A program made the position numbers and the translations under genes. Source: Siphonodentalium dalli (lineage: Eukaryota > Mollusca > Scaphopoda > Gadilida > Siphonodentaliidae). From it: 64,000 nt of DNA. This document shows, in pieces, positions 35,201 through 46,232 of the stretch. The stretch covers positions 148,435,577-148,499,576 of the forward strand of contig CP136065.1 of NCBI GenBank assembly GCA_032622095.1. The letters are read 5' to 3'. Numbering within the stretch: position 1 is the first letter of the stretch; every line of letters starts with the position of its first letter. The notes beneath the pieces are model-generated. The model did no database searches, had not been told where the DNA came from, and saw only the letters and a program-made list of their open reading frames with translations.

Positions 35201-36681
35201 TCTACAAAAATTCCACCCTGTCTTTATGTGCACACATACCATGTATGGTACACATAATGCCGCATTCCTTATCGCTCCATTGATTGAAATTTATGACATT
35301 ATCCCCTCTCCAAGTTGCCAAGTTGAGCTACAGGAAAATGTAACAAATAAGGCCATTCAAAATTAAATATTTGTTTATCAGGCATGGCCGCATTGAAGTA
35401 ATTGGCCTGCATTGGGCATCTTATTTCAATGTTTTATATTATGACTAAAAAATAAAAAAATAAAAATTTATAAAACATCATTTACTTTTTTTTCTCAATT
35501 TTGTTGTTGGTACAGTCATACAAATTTCATAAAGATCTGATCAAAGGTATGACTTGTAGCTCGTACCAGAGGATTTAGTCATGCAAAGAGTAAAATCCAA
35601 GATGGCTCCTGGCGGCCATATTTTATGGCCGAATGACCTCAAAATTAATCGTTCCCATCTACATGTTAATGTTAACATCCATGATTAATTTCATGATGAT
35701 CCGACCAAAGGTACGACCTGTAGCCCATGCCAAAGGATTTAGCCATGCAAAGAGTAAAATCCAAGATGGCTGCCAGAGGCCATGTTTGATGGCCAAATGA
35801 CCCCAAAATGACTCGTTCCCATCTGCATGTCAATATTAACATCCACGACAAATTTAATGATGAACAGACGAACACTCCGGCCTGTAGCCCGTGCTAATGG
35901 ATTGAATTTTGCAATGGCTGAAACTTTACAAAGGCAAATATCAATATATCTGCTGAGTAAAAATAGTCAAATGCCTGATATGGTTTTCCTTTAGTTAAGT
36001 TTATTCGTTAACCATTTCATTGCGGGAACTGTGCTGGTGCAGCATTAACGATCCTGCGTCAGTGCATTCTCTTGTATATGAAAATATCCCATAGGGAGCC
36101 TCACATATATAAGAGAATGCACTGGCTTGCAAGATCACAATAAATATTGTTAGGCAAATGTATTCTCTTATATTTGCATATACAAGAGAATGCATTGGCA
36201 CAGAGTTTTCGCAAAATTTCCAGAGGCTCCATCATGGAAGGGTTAAAGTTTCCTTGTTCATGATAAAAATACATTCAATTCCATTTAACACTAGGTTAAT
36301 CAGTAGTCTAATTTACCAAGTTAATTCAGCGAGGGAATGAGTACATGTATTAAGTCAAGCTTTCTATATATTTTAGCTGCCTTGAAGAAAATGTTGAAGA
36401 ACATCGTTGACAGCAAGACAGAGAAAGATCGGAATGAGAAGTTTGACCCATTGCAGGAAATAATAACTTTTATCCAGTTTGCCAATGATGAATGTGATTA
36501 TGGAGAAGGATTGGAACTAGGACTCAATATATTCTCATATGGAAACAATGTGTTCAATTCAACAGTAAACAACCTGTTACCTATGGCGTACCAACTGCTT
36601 GGAAGACTACAGTTCAAAGACATTGCTATCAGCCACATGAGAAATCGTAAACACAACCCTAACCTCAGTCAGATTGATTAA
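23171..36681 (+). CDS. HPF1: histone PARylation factor 1 with N-terminal PBZ zinc finger (7 exons)
   Basis: Exons 23171-23278, 28220-28376, 29961-30173, 31689-31887, 33799-33897, 34634-34869 and 36377-36681 join without a frame break into 438 residues (human: about 346). HPF1 binds PARP1/PARP2 in the nucleus, completes their active site and redirects ADP-ribosylation to serine on histones after DNA damage. Residues 10-29 form a PBZ finger (C-x5-C-x6-H-x5-H), which binds poly(ADP-ribose); human HPF1 lacks it. Residues 37-150 are charged and linker-like. The HPF1 domain begins near 'MPKDLYDFWDFCKSLNP' and includes 'LHWRYYYDPPEF', 'KKVVCKTFHG' and 'FIQFANDECDYG'. Asp375/Glu376 match the human Asp283/Glu284 pair that supplies the catalytic glutamate. 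All introns are GT-AG. The start is the ATG just before the PBZ; a UBL exon upstream may extend it. No canonical AATAAA was seen in the first 100 bp after the stop. Confidence 0.93.
23321..23453. mobile_element. 133-bp MITE in HPF1 intron 1
   Basis: 31-bp terminal inverted repeats starting CAGGTCGGGCACACAT with three mismatches, flanked by a perfect 5-bp duplication TTTAG (23,316-23,320 and 23,454-23,458). It begins about 40 bp after the exon 1 donor. Non-coding; superfamily not determined. Confidence 0.75.
23515..23935. mobile_element. inverted-repeat element in HPF1 intron 1
   Basis: Arms of about 75 bp containing 'aatcggaccgatcaaac' and 'caaaatctggctcg' at 23,518-23,595 are mirrored at 23,845-23,930. 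Probable MITE with no coding content; borders approximate. Confidence 0.55.
24283..24505 (+). repeat. two-copy direct repeat in HPF1 intron 1
   Basis: 'atcaaagaatgtcg' and 'gagatcccgtgctatcgta' occur twice about 120-140 bp apart with intervening divergence. Minor, non-coding. Confidence 0.5.
26181..26500. mobile_element. 320-bp MITE with 9-bp target duplication
   Basis: Terminal inverted repeats of about 75 bp start GCTGAAGGGGTCACTCTCAC and contain two 'gtgctgaagggtacacagg' subrepeats. A perfect 9-bp duplication CTAAGTATA flanks it (26,172-26,180 and 26,501-26,509). The duplication length fits the Mutator superfamily. Lies in HPF1 intron 1. Confidence 0.85.
28220..28376 (+). CDS. HPF1: HPF1 exon 2: lysine-rich linker
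   Basis: Follows a good acceptor (cactttcag) and ends in phase 1 at a consensus donor (GTAAGA). Residues 37-88 are Lys/Glu-rich, with one hydrophobic patch 'VMGPMDMFFAKK' (54-65) that resembles a PCNA-interacting box without its glutamine. The open frame continues past the donor to a stop at 28,414. Confidence 0.8.
28680..29310. repeat. inverted repeat in HPF1 intron 2
   Basis: 'gcagccttgaggaatttgag' and 'ccttgccacaaggagatgat' at 28,681-28,760 recur inverted at 29,215-29,300. Arms are about 80 bp and diverged. Probably an old foldback element of about 620 bp. Confidence 0.6.
29961..30173 (+). CDS. HPF1: HPF1 exon 3: acidic linker and start of HPF1 domain
   Basis: Acceptor 'tttctaattcag' and donor G|GTAAAC, phase 1 to phase 1. 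An acidic Ser/Glu stretch ('STTEEESGNEEEGG') leads into 'IRQKYKMDMPKDLYDFWDF', aligned with human 'YKLSLPEDFYHFWKF'. Confidence 0.88.
30703..30955. mobile_element. ~250-bp inverted-repeat element in HPF1 intron 3
   Basis: Arms of about 75 bp contain 'acagaataaataatt', 'tatctacactttttt' and 'ggtaattatctcat', mirrored at the right end ('atgagataattatc', 'gtgtagatgttctg'). MITE-like and non-coding. Confidence 0.65.
31132..31595. mobile_element. 464-bp double-palindrome MITE in HPF1 intron 3
   Basis: Terminal repeats begin 'atatgtgacccgccata' and continue through 'cgtaagtcgggatt' and 'gccaatgcattctcttatat'. Each end itself contains a hairpin 'gcattctcttatatatgcga' with a short loop, and the two hairpins are inverted copies of one another. 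Related hairpins occur at 36,008-36,246 and 37,237-37,481. Confidence 0.8.
31689..31887 (+). CDS. HPF1: HPF1 exon 4
   Basis: Acceptor 'attttcag', donor cag|GTAACT, phase 1 to 2. Carries 'LTLVGPFDLLALRHREKKK' and 'LHWRYYYDPPEFTTVIKG', matching human 'LVGPYDILAGKHKTKKK' and 'LHWRFYYDPPEFQTII' almost residue for residue. Confidence 0.95.
32330..33298. mobile_element. mariner/Tigger-like non-autonomous element in HPF1 intron 4
   Basis: Ends CAGTAAAACCTCTCCAAAC and, inverted, CAGTAGAGCCCCTCCAAAC, each flanked by TA (32,328-32,329 and 33,299-33,300). CAGT termini with TA duplication indicate the Tc1/mariner group, and the 'aaacctc' terminus resembles Tigger/pogo elements. No transposase frame remains in the 969 bp. 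Confidence 0.7.
33799..33897 (+). CDS. HPF1: HPF1 exon 5
   Basis: Acceptor 'atttgcag', donor caa|GTAAGT, phase 2 to 2. Encodes 'DDPEEMPIFVAANSAGKDC' and 'VPKGSNLFAAVK', aligned with human 'DEFPVYVGINEAKKNC' and 'VPNGDNVFAAVK'. Confidence 0.93.
33975..34140 (+). repeat. 'aaatgttcagataat' interspersed repeat, copy 1
   Basis: Landmarks 'aaatgttcagataataagtt', 'cttctgcacttgcattatct' and 'gtctgctg', with an internal duplication. Related copies are at about 47,205-47,465 and 56,190-56,290. Unclassified. Confidence 0.6.
34634..34869 (+). CDS. HPF1: HPF1 exon 6
   Basis: Acceptor after a T tract (cactaaag), donor G|GTTGGT, phase 2 to 1. Encodes a helical Lys-rich part, then 'EMRQREKKVVCKTFHGVGM' and 'DVGYRPVPETPG', aligned with human 'KMKQRDKKVVTKTFHGAGL' and 'DVGYRELPET'. 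Confidence 0.93.
36008..36246. mobile_element. hairpin MITE related to 31,132-31,595, in HPF1 intron 6
   Basis: Termini 'ttaaccatttcat' and 'atggaagggttaa' surround two hairpins built from 'gcattctcttatat' arms. Close relative of 37,237-37,481. A lone terminus fragment is near 34,515-34,533. Confidence 0.7.
36377..36681 (+). CDS. HPF1: HPF1 exon 7: catalytic-glutamate exon
   Basis: Acceptor 'tatattttag', phase 1 start, 100 codons and TAA stop. Contains 'FIQFANDECDYGEGLELGL', where Glu376 corresponds to human catalytic Glu284, and 'LLPMAYQLLGR' near the C-terminus. Ends '...NLSQID', close to human 'QDNIDQLAA'. Confidence 0.95.
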
Positions 36682-38800
36682 AGATGCTGTATCTCTTCCC
36701 TGTACTTTCTGTTTAGATTCGGGGTATAAAATAATAATTGTGAGTCAGAGAGACCTTCTGTCACTATAAAATAATGATTTTTAAACTTGACTTATACTTT
36801 GGCGAGGTTGGTAGGCGGGTGGGTTGACATCTGGACAGGTACGAGACAGTTATCGTAAAAACTTAAAACAATCGTCAACCAATTTAATGGATATTTGGTA
36901 TATGGGTATGTTGCAAAAATGTCTCACTCGAAAATCAGGTTTGTCCAATAATTAAGTTATGAGCCTTAGTTTGTCTATTTTAGCGATTTTGATCATTCGC
37001 GACCGTTGGTGTGATAACTCAAACAAACTTTGACCGTTTTCAACGATGTAAGGTATATGAATCTAGGATCACCTCTAGATGGGAGCTGTCAAATTATCGA
37101 TGAAAACATGACCACCAGCAGCCATCTTGGATTTACATCATTAAATCCCCTTGTACATGTATTCAGTATTTCTATGAATTGGCAAATGAGATTTTAAGAA
37201 ATTATTTAATTGGAAATCTATCTTCTAATTCACTATTAACCCTTTCATGATGGGAGCTGCACTGGTGAAGCATTAAAGACCCTGTGCCAGTGCAATCTCT
37301 TATATATGTGAGTCTCCCATAGGGAGAATACACTGGCTAAAAACGTCAAGGTAAATATTGTTAGGCTGATGCATTCTCTTATATATGCGATGATCCCTAT
37401 GGGAGACTCGCATATATAACAGAATGCATTTGCACAGGGTTTTTGCGAAGTTTAAGGTAGCTCCAGTCATGGAAGGATTAAGTGAAACAGCAGATGTTTA
37501 TCATGTGTGTTTTTGGTAATATTAAAATGTGCCTCAATAAGAGTTTCACAGAATTGTTTCTGTTGTTGAAAGTTCAGCCGGGAAAAGTTAGAGCATCTAT
37601 TATCATTTCATAAGTTCACAATCACTATCACACCAACATCTCATCATCATGCTCATATTTCCAACATGAATATGTTAATGCCTGACAGGTCTAGCCTTAT
37701 GGTATACCAACATAAATTTGCACTGATTTACTTATTGTTTGACATGGTGTTATCTTGAAAGCCCAACGCAGTAAAGTATTATCAAATGTATCTATTGATG
37801 TGGGGTCTTATGAGATTATCAGCTCAAGGGTAATATTCTCCAGGAAGTAAACTATCAAAATGATGAGGTGGCATGTAAAGTTATATCATAATGATGTGAC
37901 CTGTAATCTCCAGGCCTGCAATCAATCCTATTTATCCCTCTTCTCACATTCTCGCAACCCAACCTGGCAGTTTTCGTATCGATGAGGAAACATTCTGTTT
38001 TCGGTTGAGATATCCCACAGAAATAAAAATTAAGAACAAGGTCAGTGGTGTTCGTGATAGATGGTCTGACAAAATATTCAGCGGGGAGTTGGCAATTACA
38101 CAATATATCTGTAATATTTCAATTTAGGCTCCTTATGCAAGATTGTTGTAGTCATTCATCACTGTTTGGGAATATTACAAAAATCCTCCATCCCGCACTG
38201 ATCTGAAAAATAATTGTCTGAGGAACAATTAAATAATTTTGGACAGCCTTATCTGTTCATGTATTTATTGACCTATTTTGGTCACCTGGAATGTGACAAT
38301 GGTGAAAAATTATTTGCTTAGTTTTCAGCTTGAAATTTCGAGTCACTTATATTTTAGGAAAAAATCATGTCATTTGTGTTTCCAGTGCTCATTTCATTAC
38401 AATACATTAACTTTCTACGAATCCATTATCACCTTTCACAATTTTGTATCATGATAATTTTGATATGTTATAATGTTCATTCATCAGAATCACCAAGACT
38501 AAAATCTCATGGAAACAATAAATTAAAAATATTTCCTTATGCTATTTGACATTTTTTGCAAATTATTCCCTAGATACCAAAAACTTTCAAGGGAATCATG
38601 CCATAATTCAGCTTGTCCAAGTTCCCTATGACTTGAACCAGCTTGTGATATTGGTTGTTCTAGATTCTGGTTTAGATCCATTCCACTACTCTCCAAAAGC
38701 AGAGTTTAAGCCAAGTGACATGCTAATTGAAAAAAATAATGTTGTTGATAAATTTATATCACTAATTAAAGATACATAATCTGAATTAATATTCCCAAAT
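36682..38800. other. HPF1 3' flank and intergenic repeats
   Basis: No further exon seen. Holds the 'ccatcttggattt' repeat near 37,100 and the MITE at 37,237-37,481. The remainder is AT-rich, with short frames lacking resemblance to known proteins. Confidence 0.45.
37237..37481. mobile_element. hairpin MITE, 245 bp
   Basis: Termini 'ttaaccctttcatgatggga' and 'agtcatggaaggattaa' are inverted. Inside are 'gcattctcttatatatgcga' hairpins with 'ctcccatagggag' loops. Same family as 36,008-36,246. Confidence 0.75.
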
Positions 38801-38814
38801 TACTATTTCTTTGG

Positions 38815-38900
38815 CTTCGGGGCTAAAACATATTTGATTCGAGTCGAGGAACCCACCCATCAAAGCTCAGATCAGATATCGATTTTTGAAATTTTTTATT
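38815..38900 (+). repeat. dispersed repeat 'gattcgagtcgagga', copy 2
   Basis: Very similar to 20,906-21,000. Followed at about 38,960 by 'gatgaagatggataactcta', which recurs near 23,945 and, inverted, near 25,255, so the family is longer than the core. Confidence 0.6.
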
Positions 38901-39619
38901 TCTCGAGATGTGTACTTATTTGTGGCCTGGAAAAAATTGTCAAGGTGACGGTCTCTGACAAAATTGCGGATGAAGATGGATAACTCTAAAATCAAGTGGT
39001 AATACGGCCAATTTTTTTTATAATCAAATGATAATATGGCCATATTTCATTGAACAACATGTTAATAATAACACGTTTTGGGAAATTTTATACCATAGTT
39101 GACAGTGGTTAGCATTATTTTGTTGTAATTAATTGATTATGATAACTAAAGCATATTTTGAAGAAATGTCGTTGTTGTAACTAGATGACATGGATGTTCA
39201 ATGTAAACCGACATCTTGAACAACCGATATCACTTGAAGTAAATTTCACCTGACTGATTGGAATATGTTGTTTATGATATATCTTGGTGTCATATGTCAA
39301 AAAATGGAAAATATGAAGCCATCTCAATTTATTCATTCTTCTCTTCTGTACTTTTTAAAACATTTACTTTTATCAGGCTGTCATAAATATTTGATTCATA
39401 AACTATTAGATGAAAGTTACAATCAATTTGGTGGTTTTCATGTCTCTCTTGGGTTTTCCATTTTATCTCGTAAATATGAGTTTGTCACTGCCTGATAGTC
39501 ATGGTAAGGTTGCTTGTCACCACCAGGTCGTCTATATGGCATAGCAGGTAAAATGATGTTCAACCCTAACTAAACGAGAAACAAGGGTTGTGCATCAAAG
39601 ATGGCTCTTGTACAGTTTT

Positions 39620-40920
39620 TAGCTCACCTGAGACGAAGTCTCCGGTGGAGCTATAGTCATCACTCCTCGTCCGTCGTCCGTCAACAATTCTTTGAAGATT
39701 TTCTCCTCTGGAACCGTGAGACCGAATTGGTTCATATTTGGTGTGGGATGTTCCCTAGGTGACTCTCATTCAGATTTGTTCAAATGAGGTCACTGGGTCA
39801 AATAGTTGCGAAGCCAGGGCCATAACTCTGTAATTCTTACGACTTTTGGGGGTCTTTGGGGGACTGTTATTCATATTTGTTCAAATGAGGTCACTGGGTC
39901 GAATGTGGGCGGAGCCAGTGACATAACTCAATTTGTTTGTTTTTTTGTTAAATTCAGATTTTTTGAATTTTCACCTTACTCAATTGAACAAACAAATTTT
40001 TTTTTAATCATTTTATAAAATTTGAAAAAAGTTACACCATTATAACATCTGCAGAGTTATGAAACTTTAGTCTTTAATAATCTGAAATTACAGAAATATT
40101 CCAATACCCATCCCCCTTCCCACATGTCTCAGACCCACCCTGCAGTGGCCTGATCCCAACCAACAATCCTTCCAACGGATATCTTTTCCAGCTTCCAACA
40201 TTAATACCTGTTCTATTAAAGTTGCAGATATCTCTTTGTGGATAGACAGAGAGAAACACAGGTCATTAATCTAGATTAGAATAAAAGGTCAGCAGACCAC
40301 AGTGTCCCACGGAAAAGTGGCAAGTCGATGCCGCTTTGTTGAAGAAATTAAAAGTTGAAAAGGGTTAATAACTCCGTAAAAAAAAATAATTTCCGTCATC
40401 TATATACATGGTGCACATCTCCAATATGTGGGTAACAATACTCTGAAGTTTCAAATATCTACTATCAAAACTGTAGGAGGAGTTGATTACACCACGAAGG
40501 TACCCTCATACAGAAAATGTTGAAATTTTCTAAGTCAAAAAGGGTTAATAACTCTGTCAAAAAATAATTTTTCCGTCATCTATATACATGTTGCACATCT
40601 TCAATATATGGGCAACAATATTCTGAAGTTACAAATCTGTAGGATGAAAACTGTAGGAAGAGTTGATTACACCATGAAGGTACCCTCATACAGAAAATTA
40701 TAAAAAATGTTGAAATTTTCTAAGTCGAAAATGGTTAATAACTCCGTCAAAAAATAATTTTTCCGTCATCTATATACATGTTGCACATCTTCAATATATG
40801 GGCAACAATATTCTGAAGATTCAAATCTCTGGGATGAAATCTGTAGGAGATGATTACACCATGAAGGTACTCAAAAGTGTGACGGACGAACGGACCCCGT
40901 TTCTATAGTCCCCCCCCCAA
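39620..40920 (+). mobile_element. 'tagctcacctgagacgaag' element with internal tandem repeat
   Basis: Opens with 'tagctcacctgagacgaag' and 'cgtcgtccgtcaacaattct', a start I associate with abundant molluscan interspersed repeats, and ends near 'gacggacgaacggacccc'. Contains 'gaggtcactgggtcaaatag' copies. Non-coding; the superfamily is not determined and the borders are approximate. Confidence 0.5.
40340..40900 (+). repeat. ~180-bp tandem repeat, three copies
   Basis: 'ttaataactccgtcaaaaaa', 'ttccgtcatctatatacatg' and 'gaagttcaaat'-like landmarks recur at a spacing of about 177-181 bp (for example near 40,396, 40,573 and 40,754). Copies are roughly 90 percent alike by eye. Confidence 0.85.
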
Positions 40921-41093
40921 AAATAAATTTTTCGGGGGACAATAAAATGTCACAGACAGCTTGTATAAACATACTGCTAGCAATTTTAAACAAACTGCCT
41001 GAATTTAGTGTGTCTTACATTTGCAGAATGAGGTCAGAGAATCATTAACAAGAGGCACAATCTATCATGTATTGTTCAACAGGGCAAATAGCA

Positions 41094-41461
41094 TGCCTGT
41101 CATTTGCAGAATGGGGTCCCCAGAGGGTGAATTTAGTATGCTATCCCACTCAGCGGGCTAGCATCACCAAATTCACCCACTGGAGACCTCATTCTGCTTA
41201 GGCCTCATCTTCTTGGAAGTATCAAAAGTATCAAATTAACATTTTCCCTTCTAGGAAGTTTCTATATCCCCTAATTTGCAGAAGAAAAAATTCATAATTG
41301 AGGTGTCCAATGGGTGAACATCAACTTCAACTGGGGAACTTCAATCTTATCCTAGGTCTGCCATAGCAGTTGAGGGCCTTAGCTGAATGAGGTCCACAGA
41401 GGGTGCAGGATAGCGTCACTAAAGTCACCCTCTGGGGACCTCATTCTGCAAATGACAGACA
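41094..41461. mobile_element. ~370-bp inverted-repeat MITE
   Basis: The left end 'tgtcatttgcagaatggggt' and 'cccagagggtga' is mirrored at the right end 'tcaccctctggggacc', 'tcattctgcaaatgaca'. A further inverted copy at about 41,163-41,203 makes the left part a hairpin too. Non-coding. Confidence 0.7.
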
Positions 41462-43840
41462 CACTATCACACTATTTCAAGGCTTGATTGTATAATACAT
41501 TGTGTTACTTGAGGCCAGGCACATACAGTGTAGGAATAGGCACACTATTTGCAGGCTCGCTCCTTTGGTGATTGTGATTCAGATTTGTTCAATCAGGATC
41601 ACCAGGTCAAGTAGGTGCAAGGCCAGCTACATTACTCTTTCTCTCCATAGTAATCCATGATGTGTCTTCTATGCAAGAATCAAATGGCCTATTTTGCTTA
41701 TATTTGGTATGAAATTATCTTGGGTGACAGATTTGTGAAAATGGGATCACAAAGTCAAATAAGGGCAGAGCCAGAGACTTCAGATTTTTTTTAAATAGGG
41801 TCACCTGGTCAAATAGCGGCCAAACGAAGGACAGTTTCCCTTAATATGCTTCCTTCACAAGGACCATCAGGTCTATTTTACTGATATTTATCATATGTAT
41901 GAAGGGTTCTTTGGTGTCTGGGATTCAAATTTATTCAGATGGGGTCACCAGTTTAAATAGGGTGAGACCAGGGACATAACTATATGTCTCTATAGTAATT
42001 CTTAAAATGTCTTCTCAAGAGAGGTTGTAGCTTACATATAGTATGGAGCAATCAGGAGGATCCTTTAGTGACTGAGATTCAGATTTGTTAAAATGAGGTC
42101 AACCTGTCAAGAAATGGCGGGGCTATGGGGAGTTAACACTTTTGTGTCTAATAAAATCATTGAAATACCAAATTCATTAAAACATCTACCTCGGAACCAC
42201 CTGACTGATTAATCTGATACATGTATTGTGTTTTGGGTCCATGGATAATTGGGCTTCAAACATGTCTAAATGGTTTTGGAAAAAGGCGCTTGTGAGATTG
42301 GAAATTTCCAACAATTGAGAAAGTTTGAGGGGTCAGTTGTGAAATTCCAACCTAAGACTTGGGAGTCTGTAGCCCGGTCGGAGGGGACTTGTTGAGCTGG
42401 AGGAGGAGGGGGGTGATCAGTAGTGTACAGTTGGTAATTTCAAGGTGGATTTTCACCAATCTACATATGTGAAGTCTCTCTAACCACATATCCTGTTTAG
42501 AGCTATTTCTTTTAAAGTGATTATGGAAAGTTCTGACTGTTGTGGTCTCCAGAGTCCAAGTCTTATCAGTCTTTGCAGTCTGTTGAGTAACCCCACAGTC
42601 ATTGACTGTCTTGTTATGACCCATAAGAGTGAATCTGTTCGACTGAGATACACTAAAAATGGATGAACTAAAGGACCTTATCACAGAACTAAGGGCTATA
42701 ACTCAAGTAAATAAAAACTAGAGGTCACCCCGAAGATCCATATGAATTTGGTGACAATTGGATGAGAAATGTGATCTGGAAGGTGTGCTAAAGGATTTCG
42801 TCATACAAATAGTAAAATCCAAGATCAACAGAATTCGGAAAAAATGGTAATCACCCATGTAGAGGTCACCCCGAGGATACATATGAAGTTTGGTGATGAT
42901 TGGATGAGGGATATGCTCTGTATGGTGTGCTAAAGGATTTAGTGATACAAAGAGTAAAATCCAAGATGGCATTGGAATTTACGAGTGTTCATTGCTGGTG
43001 CCAGCTACGAGTTATCTCGTAGGTAACTGTTAACTATAATGTTTGCGATGTCTTTAATGATGTAGAGTGTACCAGTGTTTATATATAAATTCATTTACCA
43101 TGTCTTATACTCGATATGCTTGCACCTGTATAGAACTCTATATCATCTATGTCGCCGAAAACGTTATATTCATCTACCTACGAGATAACTCATAGCTGGC
43201 ACCAGCGATGAAACACTGGTAAATTATGTTCCAGTTGCCGACTATGAGTTACCTCGTAGTAGCCTTATGGCATGTTTCAGTATCATAGAACTCGATATTG
43301 GTCGAACCATCGTTCCTATATACAAAAAATGTTTTTTAATGAGTTTCGAAAAAAAAATGATGGCTCCCGTCTAGAGGTCATCCTGAAGATACCTATGAAG
43401 ATAGAAGACTGAAGACTTCGTCAAGTTTAGGTAATAAATTTGTAATATTGACCAAAAATAATTATTAATTTTCTTCCATGTGTTTTCTTCACTGACAACT
43501 GACTGTCGTGAGTGATGACGTCACATTATGTCCGTCAAATGCGGTACCATCCAAGACTAGATTTTATAGAAGGCATAGCCCAGAGTAATTGCACTCAATT
43601 TCCATTTATTGCCAAATTCAAAATTGGTGACCATCCCTTACTCAGTGAAATGATTGGAATAATTCAACAATGGTGGATGTCTCTCAAGGGTCATTGTTAG
43701 CGAAGGGGGCATCAACTTATAAATTCCAAATGATGGTTGTTTCAGCCAAAAAATTTGACTGAAAGTAGAAAAATATTCAAATTGTAGTCTGAAAACAACA
43801 TATTTTACACTAAATATTGGGTGAGAAATTATACTTATTT
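41462..43840. other. intergenic repeats without a recognised gene
   Basis: 41,540-42,130 repeats 'gattcagatttgtt' and 'aggtcacctggtcaaatag' phrases, like 39,620-39,910. Two head-to-tail copies of the 'ccaagatggc' repeat lie at 42,719-42,970, and an inverted-repeat element at 42,976-43,230. No exon recognised. Confidence 0.5.
42976..43230. mobile_element. ~255-bp inverted-repeat element
   Basis: The left arm 'ttacgagtgttcattgctgg' with 'tgccagctacgagttatctc' is mirrored by 'cctacgagataactcatagc' and 'cagcgatgaaacactggtaa'. Arms are about 48 bp. MITE-like. Confidence 0.65.
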
Positions 43841-43844
43841 TCAG

Positions 43845-46228
43845 TTAGATCATGCCATGAATCTCTACTCCAGCTATGCCCCGTAGAGATCATATTCCAC
43901 CAGAACAAAACCTGGATAATTTTTATACGCCATTTTGAAAAAAGGTTGTATTATGTAATCGGTCAGTCCGTCGTTAACATTTTTGGTTTCCGAACGATAA
44001 CTCCAGTTTGGATTATTTCGGCACCTTCATTTGGAAGTGTGCTATCGGAAGTTTCTTAATGATGGCAATAGAACAAAAAAGCATCTAAATATATTTCGCC
44101 GTCCAATGCAAAAATACATACTAGTAACCAAAGCTGGTGAGTGTATTTCCCGGCTAAAACTACAGGCCAAGTTCACATATAGGTTCTGTCTAGTTATTTT
44201 CACATGAGTTACAGCCATTTTTCGATTTAGAATTTGACCGCATTTTGGCATTGAAATTAGGGGTATATCAGATATTCTTCAAATGTAAGCCCAAAGTATT
44301 ATTTTATTTTGCGGTAGTACAATTCGAAATAGCTAAAGGGCGTATTTTGCCATGCCCTAACGATGCTCTTGTTGATGTTGTGACAGGGAAGTTTATAACA
44401 TTGAAAAGGCAGAAGATATATTTCTCAGTTAAAACCTGTTCCTTAATAAAGTATTTCACTGTAGATGAAGGTGCCGACTCCAAATTTGTACGATTTTAGC
44501 AAATTTTTATTTGCGTTGCTTACAATTTTTACAATGCTTTCTCCAGGGTAATAAATTCAATGTTTATTATGATATCAACTCACAAAAAAAGCAAGCAATC
44601 TCGAGCTGAGACGATCCCCTACTCATAGACTGCAATCGCTACAATCTGGTTCCACTCTTGATGATCGGTTTGGCAATATATCGTCCGAATTGATAGCACA
44701 CAATACGCTGTTTTTGAATGTCTTGTTCTCTTTCTCAAGAATGGACAAGCTACTAACTCCAATTTTTGGGCCAATAGTCAGAATTGTTTTTCATCACAAG
44801 AACACACCAACAGTGATCAAATTGTCAATCAATTTAGTAATGGAAATAACATTCACAATTTTACTGGGAGCATCAGAAATTCAGGATATGTTGACTCATT
44901 CAATTGTGTTATTTTTATCGCTCGTATCATGTGTATATATCCTATAAATATCATTTACATCTAAATATTATCTCCAATAATACTTATCTTCCCATAAACT
45001 TGCTAGATTTGCGATCTAAAACTTTGAAAGTTTGTGCCGATTGTTTACCATGTGTAGGGGTAGGGGAGTTGTATTTTTAATTGTGTGCATGCGAATTGCA
45101 ACTTACAACAAGTTTAAAACACAAAATGAAACCCATATTATAAATACACCTTTTATTGAATTAGATGTTTGTATTATGGCATGGTAAGTTATAATATGAA
45201 TCGTATGTGGCACATAGTGGAGCAACCACACATGCTGTGCCTCAAGTATTTTCCTTTTATTGGCGACATAACACTAACAATAATGTCAGGCAGTGGTCCC
45301 GATGGAGACGACATGACAAAACTTGTCGTGGATTGTGCAATCAAGTCTGGATTCTGGCCCACAAATCCAAAATGATGTAAATGACATCAGAACCCTTGTC
45401 ATGACGCCCTCGCTGGTTTTCATTAAGCTAACCAACGAAATTGGTCCAAATAAAACCAATAATCCGAAATCACATGGGAATTCTTCGTAACTTGTGCAGT
45501 AGCTAATTTAATTTTCATTGCGATGGTCCATTCCAGATTTCGCGTTTTGGTAATCTCCACACAGTTGCTAACCGGAAGTCACATGACAATTTCTCCAAAA
45601 TCTATACCCGCGATCTGAAAAATCACTGATGGATATAGAAAAATATATATGATGTCATTCACCTACGCCTAAGGTATAAACAACCATGCTCGCCGCAGAG
45701 CTGGTGGTTGCTATTACATATATTACATATTGAATATGTTTACTTTGTCCGTAGTATGCACCATAAAGGCTAGAAAGCATTTTCAATTATTTGTTTACAT
45801 TGAGAAGGGAGTGCACATTTTGTACAGCTTTATTTGTTTTTTTCGCCTAACATTTTAACAATGGTAATTTCACATGCTATGCAATATTAATGCAATTACT
45901 GATATGTTTCATACCATAATATAGATACCAACACTTAACTAGTAATCAACAGAAAGCCGACTCACCACTTAAAATTTTCTGGTTACAAAATGTTGAACCG
46001 TACATCAAAAGCGGAACCGGATTGTATCGATTGCAGCCTGTGCTACTGTGAAGTAGATTATTGAGGAACAAGTATTAACAGAGAAATATATACCCTGCCT
46101 TGTTTTGTTCAATGTTATAAAGTTCCCTATCAGAACTGGTCAGATCATCAAAAAGTTCCCAGATTTCGTACTGGTGGAACATGAGCTCTACATACATAGC
46201 TAGAGTTGAGATTCATGGCATGATCTAG
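43845..46228. mobile_element. foldback DNA element, copy 2 (~2.4 kb)
   Basis: The left end 'agatcatgccatgaatctct' with 'gtagagatcatattccacca' is mirrored at 46,130-46,228 ('tggtggaacatgagctctac', 'ggcatgatctag'). The termini match the element at 10,763-12,152. Internal frames of 68-85 codons do not resemble a transposase. The mariner-type palindrome at 46,233-46,449 abuts its right end. Confidence 0.65.
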
Positions 46229-46232
46229 ATCC

